Source: an uncultured Eubacteriales bacterium | Lineage (GTDB): Bacteria; Bacillota; Clostridia; Oscillospirales; CAG-272 | Length of the DNA stretch: 64,000 nucleotides | Assembly (NCBI GenBank): GCA_900548735.1 | Contig: URMC01000001.1 | Span: 1 to 64,000 of the forward strand | Direction of reading: 5' to 3' | Part shown: positions 25,141 to 32,656 of the stretch, piece by piece | Layout: each line of letters begins with the position of its first letter | Numbering within the stretch: position 1 is the stretch's first letter | Position numbers and translations under genes: made by a program | Notes under the pieces: model-generated | Database searches by the model: none | What the model saw: only the letters and a program-made list of their open reading frames with translations | What the model was told of the DNA's origin: nothing

Positions 25141-25761
25141 ATGAGTAGAACTACCGATTCGAAAAAGCAGATCATCCTGGATTACATCAACGAATACTAC
25201 GGAAGCTACGGTGAAACGCCCACGGTGCGTGACATCGCGGCAGGAACAGGCATTGCCGTTACGAGCGTTCACCGTTATCTTTCTGCTATGAAAGAGGACG
25301 GCGAACTGGAATACAACGGTCGCCGTTCCGTCAGCACCCGCCGCATGGAGATGGAGCAGGTCGCTCACGCCATGCCAGTGCTTGGCTACGTAGCCTGCGG
25401 AGAAGGTCAGGAAGAAACCGAGCAGGTCATCGAATACATTCGTATGCCCGAATCCTTGGTTGGCAAGGGCGAATTCTTTGCGCTGATCGCAAAGGGCGAG
25501 TCGATGATCGACGCAGGGATTCATCCCGGCGATTACGTGATGATCCGCAAGCAGAACACCGCAGATATCGGTGACATTGTCGTTGCACTTGATGGGGGAC
25601 TCAACAACCTGAAAGTCCTCGGCTTCAACAATGCCAAGGGCAGATATTTCCTTCGCTCCTGCAACGAGGACAAAAAACGTTACGGTGACATCTATCCCGA
25701 AGAACTTCAGATTCAGGGCGTTGCCGTTTGCGTTGCACACAGGCTCAAAAAGATACTGTAA
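25141..25761 (+). CDS. LexA-like repressor (HTH + S24 peptidase)
   Basis: 206 residues from ATG 25141 (AAGGAG 5 bp upstream). N-terminal LexA-type winged HTH (TPTVRDIAAGTGIAVTSVHRYLS), C-terminal S24 peptidase with catalytic Ser in KGESM and Lys in LNNLKVLGF. The self-cleavage site appears as VACGEG, i.e. Cys-Gly rather than the Ala-Gly of LexA; Cys-Gly is also used by UmuD and P22 C2. Two 17-bp GGAACA palindromes flank its promoter, so it probably represses itself and releases the element after DNA damage. As it lies at the start of the mobilization backbone, it is more likely the island's regulator than the host LexA. Confidence 0.88.
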   Translation: MSRTTDSKKQIILDYINEYYGSYGETPTVRDIAAGTGIAVTSVHRYLSAMKEDGELEYNGRRSVSTRRMEMEQVAHAMPVLGYVACGEGQEETEQVIEYIRMPESLVGKGEFFALIAKGESMIDAGIHPGDYVMIRKQNTADIGDIVVALDGGLNNLKVLGFNNAKGRYFLRSCNEDKKRYGDIYPEELQIQGVAVCVAHRLKKIL

Positions 25762-25868
25762 CCTCACCTTTCACATAACAGCATCTTTGCCGATTCACAA
25801 TTGAATATTTCTTTATCTATCGCGTAAAAAACACGATCCATCCTCCCGACCTCTTAACCGGGAATCAA

Positions 25869-25966
25869 GGGTAGGTATCTGTTGCGTTAGAGTGTACATA
25901 GGAAAACCATAAGTTTTGGCTTATGTTTTTTCGTTATGCTCTGCAACAGATACCTGCCCTTTTTTG
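25869..25966 (+). promoter_or_regulatory. Nested hairpin / possible attenuator upstream of the replication-type ATPase
   Basis: Arms 25869-25885 and 25943-25959 (GGTATCTGTTGC / GCAACAGATACC core) pair over 17 bp with one mismatch and are followed by TTTTTT. Inside the loop a second hairpin CATAAG/CTTATG (25908-25925) is also followed by a T-run. Two stacked terminators before a replication-like gene recall plasmid attenuation control. Confidence 0.55.
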
Positions 25967-26082
25967 CGTTTGTTTCCAAGGCGCAAAAGGAAGGCAGAAG
26001 AAAAGCAGAGCCACATATCGGGAAACGAGGTGCGCAACTCCTTTCCCCAATCAAATATTTCTTCAACGAAAGGAGATTACGA

Positions 26083-27174
26083 ATGCAAAGTAATCCACAC
26101 AAGCTCACCGTAATAGACGGTGAAACACTCATGGACAAAAGACTTCCGCCTACGAAGTTTTGCGTTGACACGCTACTGCCTCAAGGGCTCTGCATCCTTG
26201 GCGGTTCACCCAAGGTAGGCAAATCGTGGCTGGTGCTTGACCTCTGCGTCCACGTCGCCCAAGGAACGCCCTTGTGGGGGCTTGACGTGACGAGGGGAGA
26301 TGTGCTCTACCCCTGCCTGGAAGACAGTGAGAGGCGGATCCAGGAGCGCCTGAACACCATCACGGACAACGTTCCCGACGGGATGTATTTCGCTACCGGA
26401 TGCACTTCCATCGAAAGCGGTGTCTGCAACTGGCTTCGGGATTTCAAGCGTCAGCACCCGGAGGTGTCCCTCATAGCCATCGACACCTTCCAGCTCATCC
26501 GCACGCCCACGCCCGAGGTTTCCTACGGTGGTGACTATGCCGAGCTTCGTGTCCTCAAGGAGCTTGCCGACGAGCTTGGAATCTGCCTTCTGCTCGTCCA
26601 CCATCTGCGGAAGATGAATGACCGCGATCCCGTCAATAAACTCTCGGGCAGTACAGGTATCTCGGGTGCGGTGGATGCTATATTCGTCCTGGACAAGAAC
26701 GAGAGGATCGAACGGTTCGCTACCCTCTATGCTTCGGGTAGGGATATACGCGACCGAAAGATACAGCTGGAGCTCGATAAAGATGCCTGCGTCTGGACAC
26801 TCATTGCCGACAGCCTGACCATGCCCGAAACCATGCTTCCCGATGAAATGGCATATGTGTTTGGCTTCGTTTGGAGATCAAAAAACCATGAATTCGTCGG
26901 AACGAACACCGAACTGGCTCATCACGTTTCCATCGCGTTAGGGAAAGAGGTCAATCCCAAGGGGCTCAAGCAAATGATGAACCGCTACCGTTATCAGCTG
27001 GAAGACCTCGGTGTTTTCTTCGAGAGCAAGCGGAGCAACGGACAGAAATTCGTTGTGGTCAAATACCGTTCTCCCTCTGACGGTGACTCAAGTGCCTCAA
27101 GTGACTCTGTTTCTTCTGCTCTCACAGATTCCGTCCCTTTCGTCCCTTGCGTTCCTGCGGGGGATGTCGGATGA
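26083..27174 (+). CDS. AAA_25 / RepA-like ATPase of the mobile element
   Basis: 363 residues from ATG 26083 (AAAGGAG upstream); a longer open frame back to 25936 has no ribosome site. RecA-like core: Walker A GGSPKVGKSWL (about 38-48), Walker B LIAIDTFQLI, then LLLVHHLRK and a KLSGSTGISGAVDAIFVL block, as in RepA-like hexameric helicases and AAA_25 proteins of phages and integrative elements. The C-terminal 30 residues are Ser-rich. It probably supports replication of the excised element. Its stop (TGA 27172) is followed by the hairpin array and mobC. Confidence 0.88.
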   Translation: MQSNPHKLTVIDGETLMDKRLPPTKFCVDTLLPQGLCILGGSPKVGKSWLVLDLCVHVAQGTPLWGLDVTRGDVLYPCLEDSERRIQERLNTITDNVPDGMYFATGCTSIESGVCNWLRDFKRQHPEVSLIAIDTFQLIRTPTPEVSYGGDYAELRVLKELADELGICLLLVHHLRKMNDRDPVNKLSGSTGISGAVDAIFVLDKNERIERFATLYASGRDIRDRKIQLELDKDACVWTLIADSLTMPETMLPDEMAYVFGFVWRSKNHEFVGTNTELAHHVSIALGKEVNPKGLKQMMNRYRYQLEDLGVFFESKRSNGQKFVVVKYRSPSDGDSSASSDSVSSALTDSVPFVPCVPAGDVG

Positions 27175-27192
27175 AGCGTTTATCGCCAGTTT

Positions 27193-27362
27193 CGCCTTTG
27201 TATTACGACCGCCGAAACGGCGGCCGCAAAGGCGTCGGGCTATGCCCATACCTCTACGCCGTAGGCGTAACTTCTTTTGCCTGCAAAAGAAATATAACGA
27301 CGGTGTTTGCACCGTCATATCACGTTGCCGCAAGGCAACATTTCACATTCCGCTTGCGGAAT
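27193..27362. repeat. Array of perfect short hairpins between the ATPase gene and mobC
   Basis: Within 170 bp there are six consecutive perfect stems: CCGCCG-AAA-CGGCGG (27209-27223), itself enclosed by CGCCTTTG/CAAAGGCG (27193-27200/27227-27234); TACGCC-GTA-GGCGTA (27255-27269); TTCTTTTGC-CT-GCAAAAGAA (27272-27291); GACGGTG-TTTG-CACCGTC (27299-27316); GTTGCC-GCAA-GGCAAC (27324-27339); and ATTCCGC-TT-GCGGAAT (27347-27362). TTTCAC follows at 27341, 27364 and 27384. The stems differ in sequence, so this is conserved structure rather than a repeated word. Position upstream of mobC and the relaxase fits an origin-of-transfer or single-strand landing region; an mRNA element is the alternative. Confidence 0.75.
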
Positions 27363-27392
27363 ATTTCACCCTTACAGAAAGGATTTCACTCT

Positions 27393-27713
27393 ATGAATGA
27401 TAAAGAAAATAAAAGCGTGATCATTTCTTTTCGTGTGACTGCTGAAGAAAAGAAGTGGATTGAGGATCGTTCCTACGGTCGTTATCGCCTCATCAGCGAC
27501 TTCGTACGGGACTGTGTTTTCAAAAAAGAAATGATTATCATCACAGGTGCTGACGATGTAGCCGCAGAGCTTCGCCGCATCGGAAACAACATCAATCAGC
27601 TCACGCGAGCCGTCAACGCGGGATTCGTCTCCCAGATCAATCTGACAGAGACGAGAAAGGAGCTTGAAAAAATATGGCAATCGTTAAATTCGTTGCTTCG
27701 GGTTGCCCAATGA
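27393..27713 (+). CDS. MobC-like mobilization protein
   Basis: 106 residues from ATG 27393 (AGAAAGGA upstream). Ribbon-helix-helix-like N-terminus (SVIISFRVTAEEKKWIEDRS) and the MobC hallmark ELRRIGNNINQLTRAVNAG. MobC proteins bind near the transfer origin and help the relaxase open the strands. Its 3' end overlaps the relaxase start by 40 bp. An in-frame upstream ATG (27171) would read through the hairpin array and is unlikely. Confidence 0.88.
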   Translation: MNDKENKSVIISFRVTAEEKKWIEDRSYGRYRLISDFVRDCVFKKEMIIITGADDVAAELRRIGNNINQLTRAVNAGFVSQINLTETRKELEKIWQSLNSLLRVAQ

Positions 27714-28651
27714 ATAACATTTTTCCCTACGTGATGAACCGGGAAAAGACCGATGAGAATCTGATTTCGGGCATCAACTGCTCCCCCGATACGGTGCTTC
27801 AGGAGTTCACTTTTGTGAAAAAGCAATTCAAGAAAGAGGACGGCAGGACCTACGTTCACATCGTACAAGCCTTCAGTCCCGACGATGATCTCACCCCCGA
27901 GGTCGCTCACGAGATCGGTCTGCGCTTCGCCGAATACTTCGGAGGCTATCAAGCGTTGGTTGCCACGCACCGAAACACCGACCACATCCACAATCACATC
28001 ATTCTCAACTCGGTGAACATGGAAACGGGAAAGAAATTTCATCAGAGTGCCGCCGAGCTGCGGCAGGTCAAGGAGTATTCCAACAAGCTCTGCCGGGAGT
28101 ACGGTCTCTCGGAAACCGAAACCAAATCTTCCTTCGGGGCTATGCCGAAGTGGAAATCACAGCTACGAAACAAAGCATATTCTGTGGCAAACCGCACGCG
28201 ATCCAAGGAAGATTTCATCTTTGAAATGGAGATGCACGGCTACAAGGTGGACTGGCAGGAGGGACATAAGTATATCACCTTCACCACGCCGGACGGTCAC
28301 AAATGCCGTGACAATAAGCTCTTTGCCGAGCAGCTTCTCCGAAAAAATCTGGAGATCTACTATCTCCTCGGCGGTTGTGAATCGGGGCTGGCGGATCAGT
28401 ACAAGTCGTATGTAAACGATCTTCGCCCGGAACACAGCTACACCGTGGGCGAAGGACTCTTCCATCTTCTGAAAAATCTGCTCGAAACGATGCCATACGA
28501 GGGGCGCTTCACACCGCCGGTTGAAGACCATCAGCTCGACAAAATGACCGTGATGATGCTGGAAATGATGGGCATCAAGGTCGAACCCAAGGCGCTTTTA
28601 CAGTACAGCGCAAACCAAGAACGTGAAAACGAATACGGCCTTTATATGTAA
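27674..28651 (+). CDS. Relaxase / mobilization nuclease
   Basis: 325 residues. Relaxase family PF03432 (MOBP-like): catalytic Tyr candidate in YVMNREKT near residue 20, HIVQAFSPDDD strand, and the metal-binding HRNTDHIHNHIILNSVN (His triad, about 95-111). It nicks the transfer origin and pilots the strand into a conjugative partner. Somewhat short for the family, as in many integrative mobilizable elements. Overlaps mobC; the excisionase-like gene follows 14 bp later. Confidence 0.92.
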   Translation: MAIVKFVASGCPMNNIFPYVMNREKTDENLISGINCSPDTVLQEFTFVKKQFKKEDGRTYVHIVQAFSPDDDLTPEVAHEIGLRFAEYFGGYQALVATHRNTDHIHNHIILNSVNMETGKKFHQSAAELRQVKEYSNKLCREYGLSETETKSSFGAMPKWKSQLRNKAYSVANRTRSKEDFIFEMEMHGYKVDWQEGHKYITFTTPDGHKCRDNKLFAEQLLRKNLEIYYLLGGCESGLADQYKSYVNDLRPEHSYTVGEGLFHLLKNLLETMPYEGRFTPPVEDHQLDKMTVMMLEMMGIKVEPKALLQYSANQERENEYGLYM

Positions 28652-28665
28652 CGAAAGGAGATTCA

Positions 28666-28968
28666 ATGCTCAATAACAATATCTTTTGCAATTACCCCGA
28701 CGCGATGACACTCGCCCAGCTTGCCGAGTGTCTGAACATCAGCACCAAGCTCGCCTCACGGCTCGTGCATGAGAAAAAGGTATTTGCCAAAAAAGTCGGA
28801 CGGGAATACCGCATCTCGAAAAGCTCCGTGATGGAATTTGTCCGCGGAAAGAAAAAACACACGAAAAAAAGTTGTGTTGTAAATGTAACTTCGAACCCAC
28901 AGGACTGGATAATTGAAGATAAATGTGGTATCTTGTGTGCTGCCGCAAAGCGAAAGGAGGTATGCTGA
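28666..28968 (+). CDS. Excisionase-family HTH protein
   Basis: 100 residues, AAAGGAG before ATG 28666. HTH_17 domain TLAQLAECLNISTKLASRLVHEKKVFAKKVGREYRISKSS, the fold of excisionases and MerR-like DNA binders; C-terminus basic (GKKKHTKK) and then Cys-containing. Position just before the integrase (1-bp gap) supports an Xis role, setting the direction of recombination. Confidence 0.82.
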   Translation: MLNNNIFCNYPDAMTLAQLAECLNISTKLASRLVHEKKVFAKKVGREYRISKSSVMEFVRGKKKHTKKSCVVNVTSNPQDWIIEDKCGILCAAAKRKEVC

Positions 28969-28969
28969 T

Positions 28970-30073
28970 ATGGCAAATAAACTGAGTAAAGACATCTCGG
29001 GAAGCGTTCAGGAAAAGAGAGGTATGCTGTATCTGGTGGTCAGCTACAAGGATACCGTAACACAGAAAAACAAAACCAAATGGCTGGGGCTTGGACTGCC
29101 TGCCGGCTCCACGAAATCGCTCATCAACAAGGCTGTCAGAGAGGCGAAGAACAAGTTTGAAAGCGAGTACAAGCGCTTCCTTGACGGCTACGACGATCCG
29201 ACCAAATATCCTCTTCTGCAATTCTTAAACGACTGGCTCGACCGTGTACACATCCACAAGATCCAAGAGTCCACATACTACGGCTACAAAAGAAGAGTGA
29301 GCGGAAAGATGGCGAAATACTTTGACGAAAAGATCACGCTTGCCGACTGCAAGCCCCGCCTCATTCACGGCTTCTACGATTACCTGCGCGAGGACGGCGA
29401 CAGTGAGCAGACGATTTTGCATTATCACAATCTGCTGCACACCGCCTTCGAATACGCCATCCGCCAGGAGATCCTCGAATACAATCCCATGGATAGAGTG
29501 GAGCGTCCGCAACCGAAGAAGTTCGTCGGCGACTTCTACTCGGTGGACGAGGTCAAGACTCTTCTCGAACACGCCAAAGAGGACGTTATCTATATCCCCA
29601 TCGTCCTTGCCGTCTATTGCGGACTGCGAAGAAGCGAGGCACTTGGGCTGTCTTGGAGCAACATCGACTTCGAGAATGATAAGATCTTCATCGGGCAGAA
29701 GGTGCTGGAGGTCATCCGCAACGGTAAAATGGAACAGGTGATCAGCGACGAGATGAAGACCGAAAGCTCACGAAGAAGCTTCAAAATGATCCCCGAGGTC
29801 AAGGAGATCCTGCTCGCCCACAAAGCACAACAAGAGCTCTATCGCCGGCAATTCCGCCGCACCTACAGCAAAAAATATCTTGATATGGTCTGTGTCAACC
29901 CCTTGGGTGAGCTGATCAAGCCGAGTTATATCACCTCTCTCTTCCCGATCAACAAAAGCACATCGATGCCGTCCGCAGCAGCGGCAAGTATATCATCTCC
30001 AAAGCCGCTATCGTTGACTTCCTCGTCAGTGACATCGCCTTCGGGATCGTCAACAAATCCGCGTGGCATATAA
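28970..30073 (+). pseudogene. Tyrosine integrase, C-terminus lost (probable deletion fusion)
   Basis: 367 codons from ATG 28970 (GAAAGGAGG upstream). The AP2-like arm domain, SAM-like core domain (LLQFLNDWLDRVHIHKIQEST) and the first catalytic Arg (YCGLRRSEALGLSW) are intact, as is the beta-strand Lys region (KTESSRRSFKMIP). After ELIKPSYITSLF the sequence becomes a low-complexity Ser/Ala/Pro tail with no HxLRH, no second His/Trp and no Tyr. The tail DNA reads sensibly in another frame as the end of an HTH protein, so a deletion seems to have joined the two genes. The enzyme should not catalyse recombination. Confidence 0.8.
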
Positions 30074-30105
30074 ATACGATCCTTATGTTCTCAAATAAGG
30101 AATAA
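29941..30105 (+). pseudogene. 3' remnant of an HTH/excisionase-type gene
   Basis: In the frame beginning at 29941 the DNA reads DQQKHIDAVRSS, then GKYIISKAAIVDFLVSDIAF and GIVNKSAWHINTIL, to TAA 30105. This resembles the wing and C-terminal end of clostridial HTH_17 proteins (GKYxIxK...FL...KS.WH). No start or helix-turn-helix part remains, consistent with a deletion between this gene and the integrase. Confidence 0.5.
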
Positions 30106-30106
30106 G

Positions 30107-30147
30107 AAAAGGCACAGCCCTGCCATGAAGGTGGGGCTGTGTCTTTT
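30107..30147. terminator. Bidirectional terminator after the integrase
   Basis: AAAAGGCACAGCCC pairs with GGGCTGTGTCTTTT; T-runs on both strands between convergent genes. Confidence 0.8.
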
Positions 30148-30173
30148 ATTGTTTAGAATAATGATTACGAATG

Positions 30174-31337
30174 TCAGTTTTTCATTTCAAAATTCTCGGT
30201 ACTCCGTTTTTCGTATTGTTCGCAAAGTAAAATGTAATCTGCCTCAATTTTATCTAAAACATTGATGCCGAAAACATCTCTTTCCTCTGCATAATCTTCA
30301 CAAAACATCTCATATACAGATGGAATAACGCTACTTAACATTAAAGATATCTCGAAATAATGAAGCAATGGATATCGTGATTCAACAACACCGCCATGCA
30401 CGTATACATGACACATTTTATAAAGACGTTCCATCATCTCAAATGCAGCGAGGGTTTCATTTTCACAGTTTGCTTTAAGATAATTTAAAACGCCCATGAA
30501 AGTATATGGCTTTTGCTTTACAATATCGTGATAGTTCGGAATTTTATCAACAAAACCATAATGCATATATTCAACCTTGTTGCGCTCATTTTTATTTTCG
30601 CGGTTTGCGAACAGTTTATTAAATTCATCGGGAAATACTTGGTCGCAGCACGTTTGACGCGTTTCAAAATATGAGAATTTTTCGTCCTCGGCAAACAGTT
30701 CGGGATAAACACGCATAACAAGAAGTTTTGCATACAGTTCAAGTACGGTTCGGCAAGGTAAATATGCTGTTCCAAGGAAGTTATCTTCAAGGAGCGATAA
30801 TGCAGACAATGCTTTGTTTGTGATTTTTGCAAAATAAAAAGCTGATTTGTTTTTTGCTCCGTTCAAATAAATCATATGATTCATTTTCATACATAAAACA
30901 AACAACTCATACGGCAAGGGGTAGTAGTTGAATCGTTCTCCCAACATAATGGGCTTGTGTCTAAAGTATGCACTACCATACTCCCGAAGAAAAATTTGTT
31001 CAGAAACTTGTTTTGTGAGTTTATTTTTGTAATTTTCGTCCTTCTCTATCCTTGATTTATCTTCCGTGGTGAGAAAAATCGTATTTGCTTTATGTACTCC
31101 AACGATATGTTTACAGATGTCATATTCCGGTTCTGGACCAATTCCGGTTACCATTCTTTCATCAGACCAGCGAAGATCATACAACTCAAAAAACTTTTCT
31201 GCAATTGCATTAAAAACTCGATATTTTATATCAATAAGAAAAGAACCTCTAATATCGTTTTTAAACAGCTCTTTTAATGAGCGATTGTTTTGTCTTTGTA
31301 TTCGCTCGGCAATTTGCGAAAAATTGTTGGGCAACAT
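30174..31337 (-). CDS. Helical protein of unknown function, DUF5677-like features
   Basis: 387 residues, AT-rich DNA, AGGAGG before ATG 31337. No family is recognised with certainty. Predicted mostly helical; LPCRTVLELYAKLLVMRV (R...E in one helix) and a late CHVYVHGGVVESRYP resemble the paired helices of DUF5677/HEPN-like proteins, which occur in RNase toxins and abortive infection. The downstream neighbour at 31443 has the same two kinds of motif, so the two may form a pair. Cargo next to the right attachment site. Confidence 0.5.
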   Translation of the reverse strand: MLPNNFSQIAERIQRQNNRSLKELFKNDIRGSFLIDIKYRVFNAIAEKFFELYDLRWSDERMVTGIGPEPEYDICKHIVGVHKANTIFLTTEDKSRIEKDENYKNKLTKQVSEQIFLREYGSAYFRHKPIMLGERFNYYPLPYELFVLCMKMNHMIYLNGAKNKSAFYFAKITNKALSALSLLEDNFLGTAYLPCRTVLELYAKLLVMRVYPELFAEDEKFSYFETRQTCCDQVFPDEFNKLFANRENKNERNKVEYMHYGFVDKIPNYHDIVKQKPYTFMGVLNYLKANCENETLAAFEMMERLYKMCHVYVHGGVVESRYPLLHYFEISLMLSSVIPSVYEMFCEDYAEERDVFGINVLDKIEADYILLCEQYEKRSTENFEMKN

Positions 31338-31442
31338 ATTTTCAGAAATCCTCCTTATATTGTCGAAAAAAGCCCCGAAAAATCGAGGCTTATGGCGGAA
31401 AGCCTGAAAGTCAATTTGAACTTTTTGTCTTCAGGAAATCCT

Positions 31443-32177
31443 TTATTGTAGCGGTCCATCTTTAATCTCTTTGCGAATTTCCGTAATTTTTGCATATGTT
31501 TTTCTAAACTCAGAGAAAATGTCAATATTGCCAAACTTAAAATCAAAGCCTGTTACATTATGGTAACTACAACAAATTTCATCGAATAAGATAGCAAGAA
31601 GGTATATAAATTCTGTATTAAGTTTTATCATGCCTTCTTGCGTTAATTCTATATAAGTTAGATTTGTATGAACAAAGTTGTTACAGTATTTACGCCAGAT
31701 TGCCAAATCGTGAATATTGGCAAGCTCAAATAATTTATCGTAAGATATTTCCGTTACACCAATAAGTTCTAACCACCCTAAAGAATAAAAATCGATCATG
31801 TTTTTTCTTTGCTTTTTGGTTAATTGGCTTGCATCGTATAATTTTTTTAGTTCGCAGTTATCCTCCTTATGCTCTAGATAATAATGCCTTGCTTTTGCAA
31901 ACATTCCGTATGCAGATAAGTTATTTTCGTTTAACCCAATAATTTTCGCTGTTGCTACTTGCTCAAGTAGTTGGCGCAACAATGTTCCAATTTGTGAGTA
32001 AGATTGAATATCTATAGCCACGCAACATAGAGCCAGTCCACGATATATCTCATTTGCAAGTGCAAAATAATAATTATATTGCTTGTTCTCAAACCTATCC
32101 ATATCAACACAAATTTGAGGAAACATATTTTGAGAAATGTTAAAAATATTTTCTTTTAATGTTAAATAGTTCATCAT
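31443..32177 (-). CDS. Helical protein of unknown function, HEPN/DUF5677-like features
   Basis: 244 residues, AT-rich DNA. IGTLLRQLLEQVATAKIIG and WRKYCNNFVHTNLTYIELT echo the Arg/Glu helix and Arg...His helix of HEPN-like proteins (here R-x7-H rather than R-x4-6-H, so the match is loose). AGAAGG lies before the tandem ATG ATG. Oddly a TTGAAA-17 bp-TATAAT match (32176-32204, minus) ends at the start codon; if it is the real promoter, translation must begin further in. First of a two-gene minus-strand unit with 30174-31337. Confidence 0.5.
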   Translation of the reverse strand: MMNYLTLKENIFNISQNMFPQICVDMDRFENKQYNYYFALANEIYRGLALCCVAIDIQSYSQIGTLLRQLLEQVATAKIIGLNENNLSAYGMFAKARHYYLEHKEDNCELKKLYDASQLTKKQRKNMIDFYSLGWLELIGVTEISYDKLFELANIHDLAIWRKYCNNFVHTNLTYIELTQEGMIKLNTEFIYLLAILFDEICCSYHNVTGFDFKFGNIDIFSEFRKTYAKITEIRKEIKDGPLQ

Positions 32178-32226
32178 TATACCTTCTATCTATTAGAGTT
32201 TCAACTCGTTCATAAACCGTGTTTTT

Positions 32227-32403
32227 TTGCATGACGACAAAATTTTAATCTTTTACAACACCGGCGAAAATAACCCGACGGTAATTAAGAGAAAAAATAC
32301 GGAAGAATTGGTTTCGCAACTTAACGACATAGAGAGCAACGGCAAAACCGCAACAGATGACTGCCCGAACGCAACGGGGAACAACAGCCCAAGCGTACAA
32401 AAG
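32227..32403 (+). pseudogene. C-terminal gene remnant at the right end of the island
   Basis: An open frame with no start or ribosome site reads DDKILIFYNTGENNPTVIKR, then KNTEELVSQLNDIE, and drifts into tRNA sequence. It looks like the tail of a larger lost protein. Family not recognised. Confidence 0.3.
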
Positions 32404-32441
32404 GAAAACTCGCTTGAACCTCAAGGGTTCAAACGAGTTTC
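32404..32441 (-). terminator. Island-borne terminator of tRNA-Ser(UGA)
   Basis: AACTCGTTTGAACC/GGTTCAAGCGAGTT stem followed by TTCCTTTT on the minus strand, right after the tRNA 3' end. It replaces the original terminator now stranded at 10371. Confidence 0.8.
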
Positions 32442-32444
32442 ACT

Positions 32445-32500
32445 TGGCGGAGAGGATGGGATTCGAACCCATGTGGGGTTGCCCCCAAACGGTTTTCAAG
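32445..32500 (-). repeat. Right attachment site (within tRNA-Ser)
   Basis: 56 bp identical to 10425-10480; forms the 3' part of the intact tRNA-Ser(UGA). Confidence 0.92.
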
Positions 32501-32533
32501 ACCGCCTCGTTATGACCGCTTCGATACCTCTCC
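32445..32533 (-). tRNA. tRNA-Ser (anticodon UGA)
   Basis: 89 nt including encoded CCA. Acceptor GGAGAGG/CCTCTCC, anticodon loop CTTGAAA giving UGA (codon UCA), long variable arm (TGGGGGCAACCCCA) and GTTCGAATC T-loop. It is the integration target: its 3' 56 bp are duplicated at the far end of the island, so the gene was kept functional by the element's attachment site. Confidence 0.95.
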
Positions 32534-32562
32534 GTATGGCAGGAAACCAGCTTACGCCGTAT

Positions 32563-32591
32563 AGTATAGCATATCCGGGGGAAAAAGTCAA
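32563..32591 (-). promoter_or_regulatory. Promoter of tRNA-Ser(UGA)
   Basis: TTGACT-17 bp-TATACT on the minus strand, 30 bp upstream of the mature tRNA. Confidence 0.8.
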
Positions 32592-32619
32592 GGTTGTGGT
32601 GGAAATTTACGGATGGCGG

Positions 32620-32628
32620 TGATATAAT
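32620..32628 (+). promoter_or_regulatory. Extended -10 promoter of ogt
   Basis: TGATATAAT 29 bp before the ogt ATG, with no good -35; an extended -10 promoter is likely. Confidence 0.5.
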
Positions 32629-32656
32629 AGAAAAAAGAAGCGAAAGGAGCGGGACG

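Larger units (their letters stand above)
10425..32500. mobile_element. 22-kb genomic island in tRNA-Ser(UGA) (degraded integrative mobilizable element)
   Basis: The limits are a perfect 56-bp direct repeat (10425-10480 and 32445-32500) equal to the 3' part of tRNA-Ser(UGA) from the anticodon loop through CCA. Inside are a LexA-like repressor, AAA replication-type ATPase, MobC, relaxase, excisionase-like HTH and tyrosine integrase, but no type IV secretion genes, so it fits a mobilizable rather than self-transmissible element. Cargo: a Fic plus type I restriction-modification operon and further candidate defence genes. Base composition drops in the hsdS, AAA/Toprim and 30.2-32.2 kb genes relative to the chromosome. 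The integrase lacks its catalytic C-terminus, so the element is probably stranded. Confidence 0.9.

Noticed and set aside
27171..27392. Longer MobC starting at ATG 27171
   Set aside because: The extra 74 codons run through the perfect hairpins and give an unconserved-looking sequence; a good ribosome site precedes ATG 27393.
32445..32533. Two functional tRNA-Ser(UGA) genes at the island ends
   Set aside because: The left copy has only the 3' 56 bp and lacks the acceptor 5' strand and D-arm.
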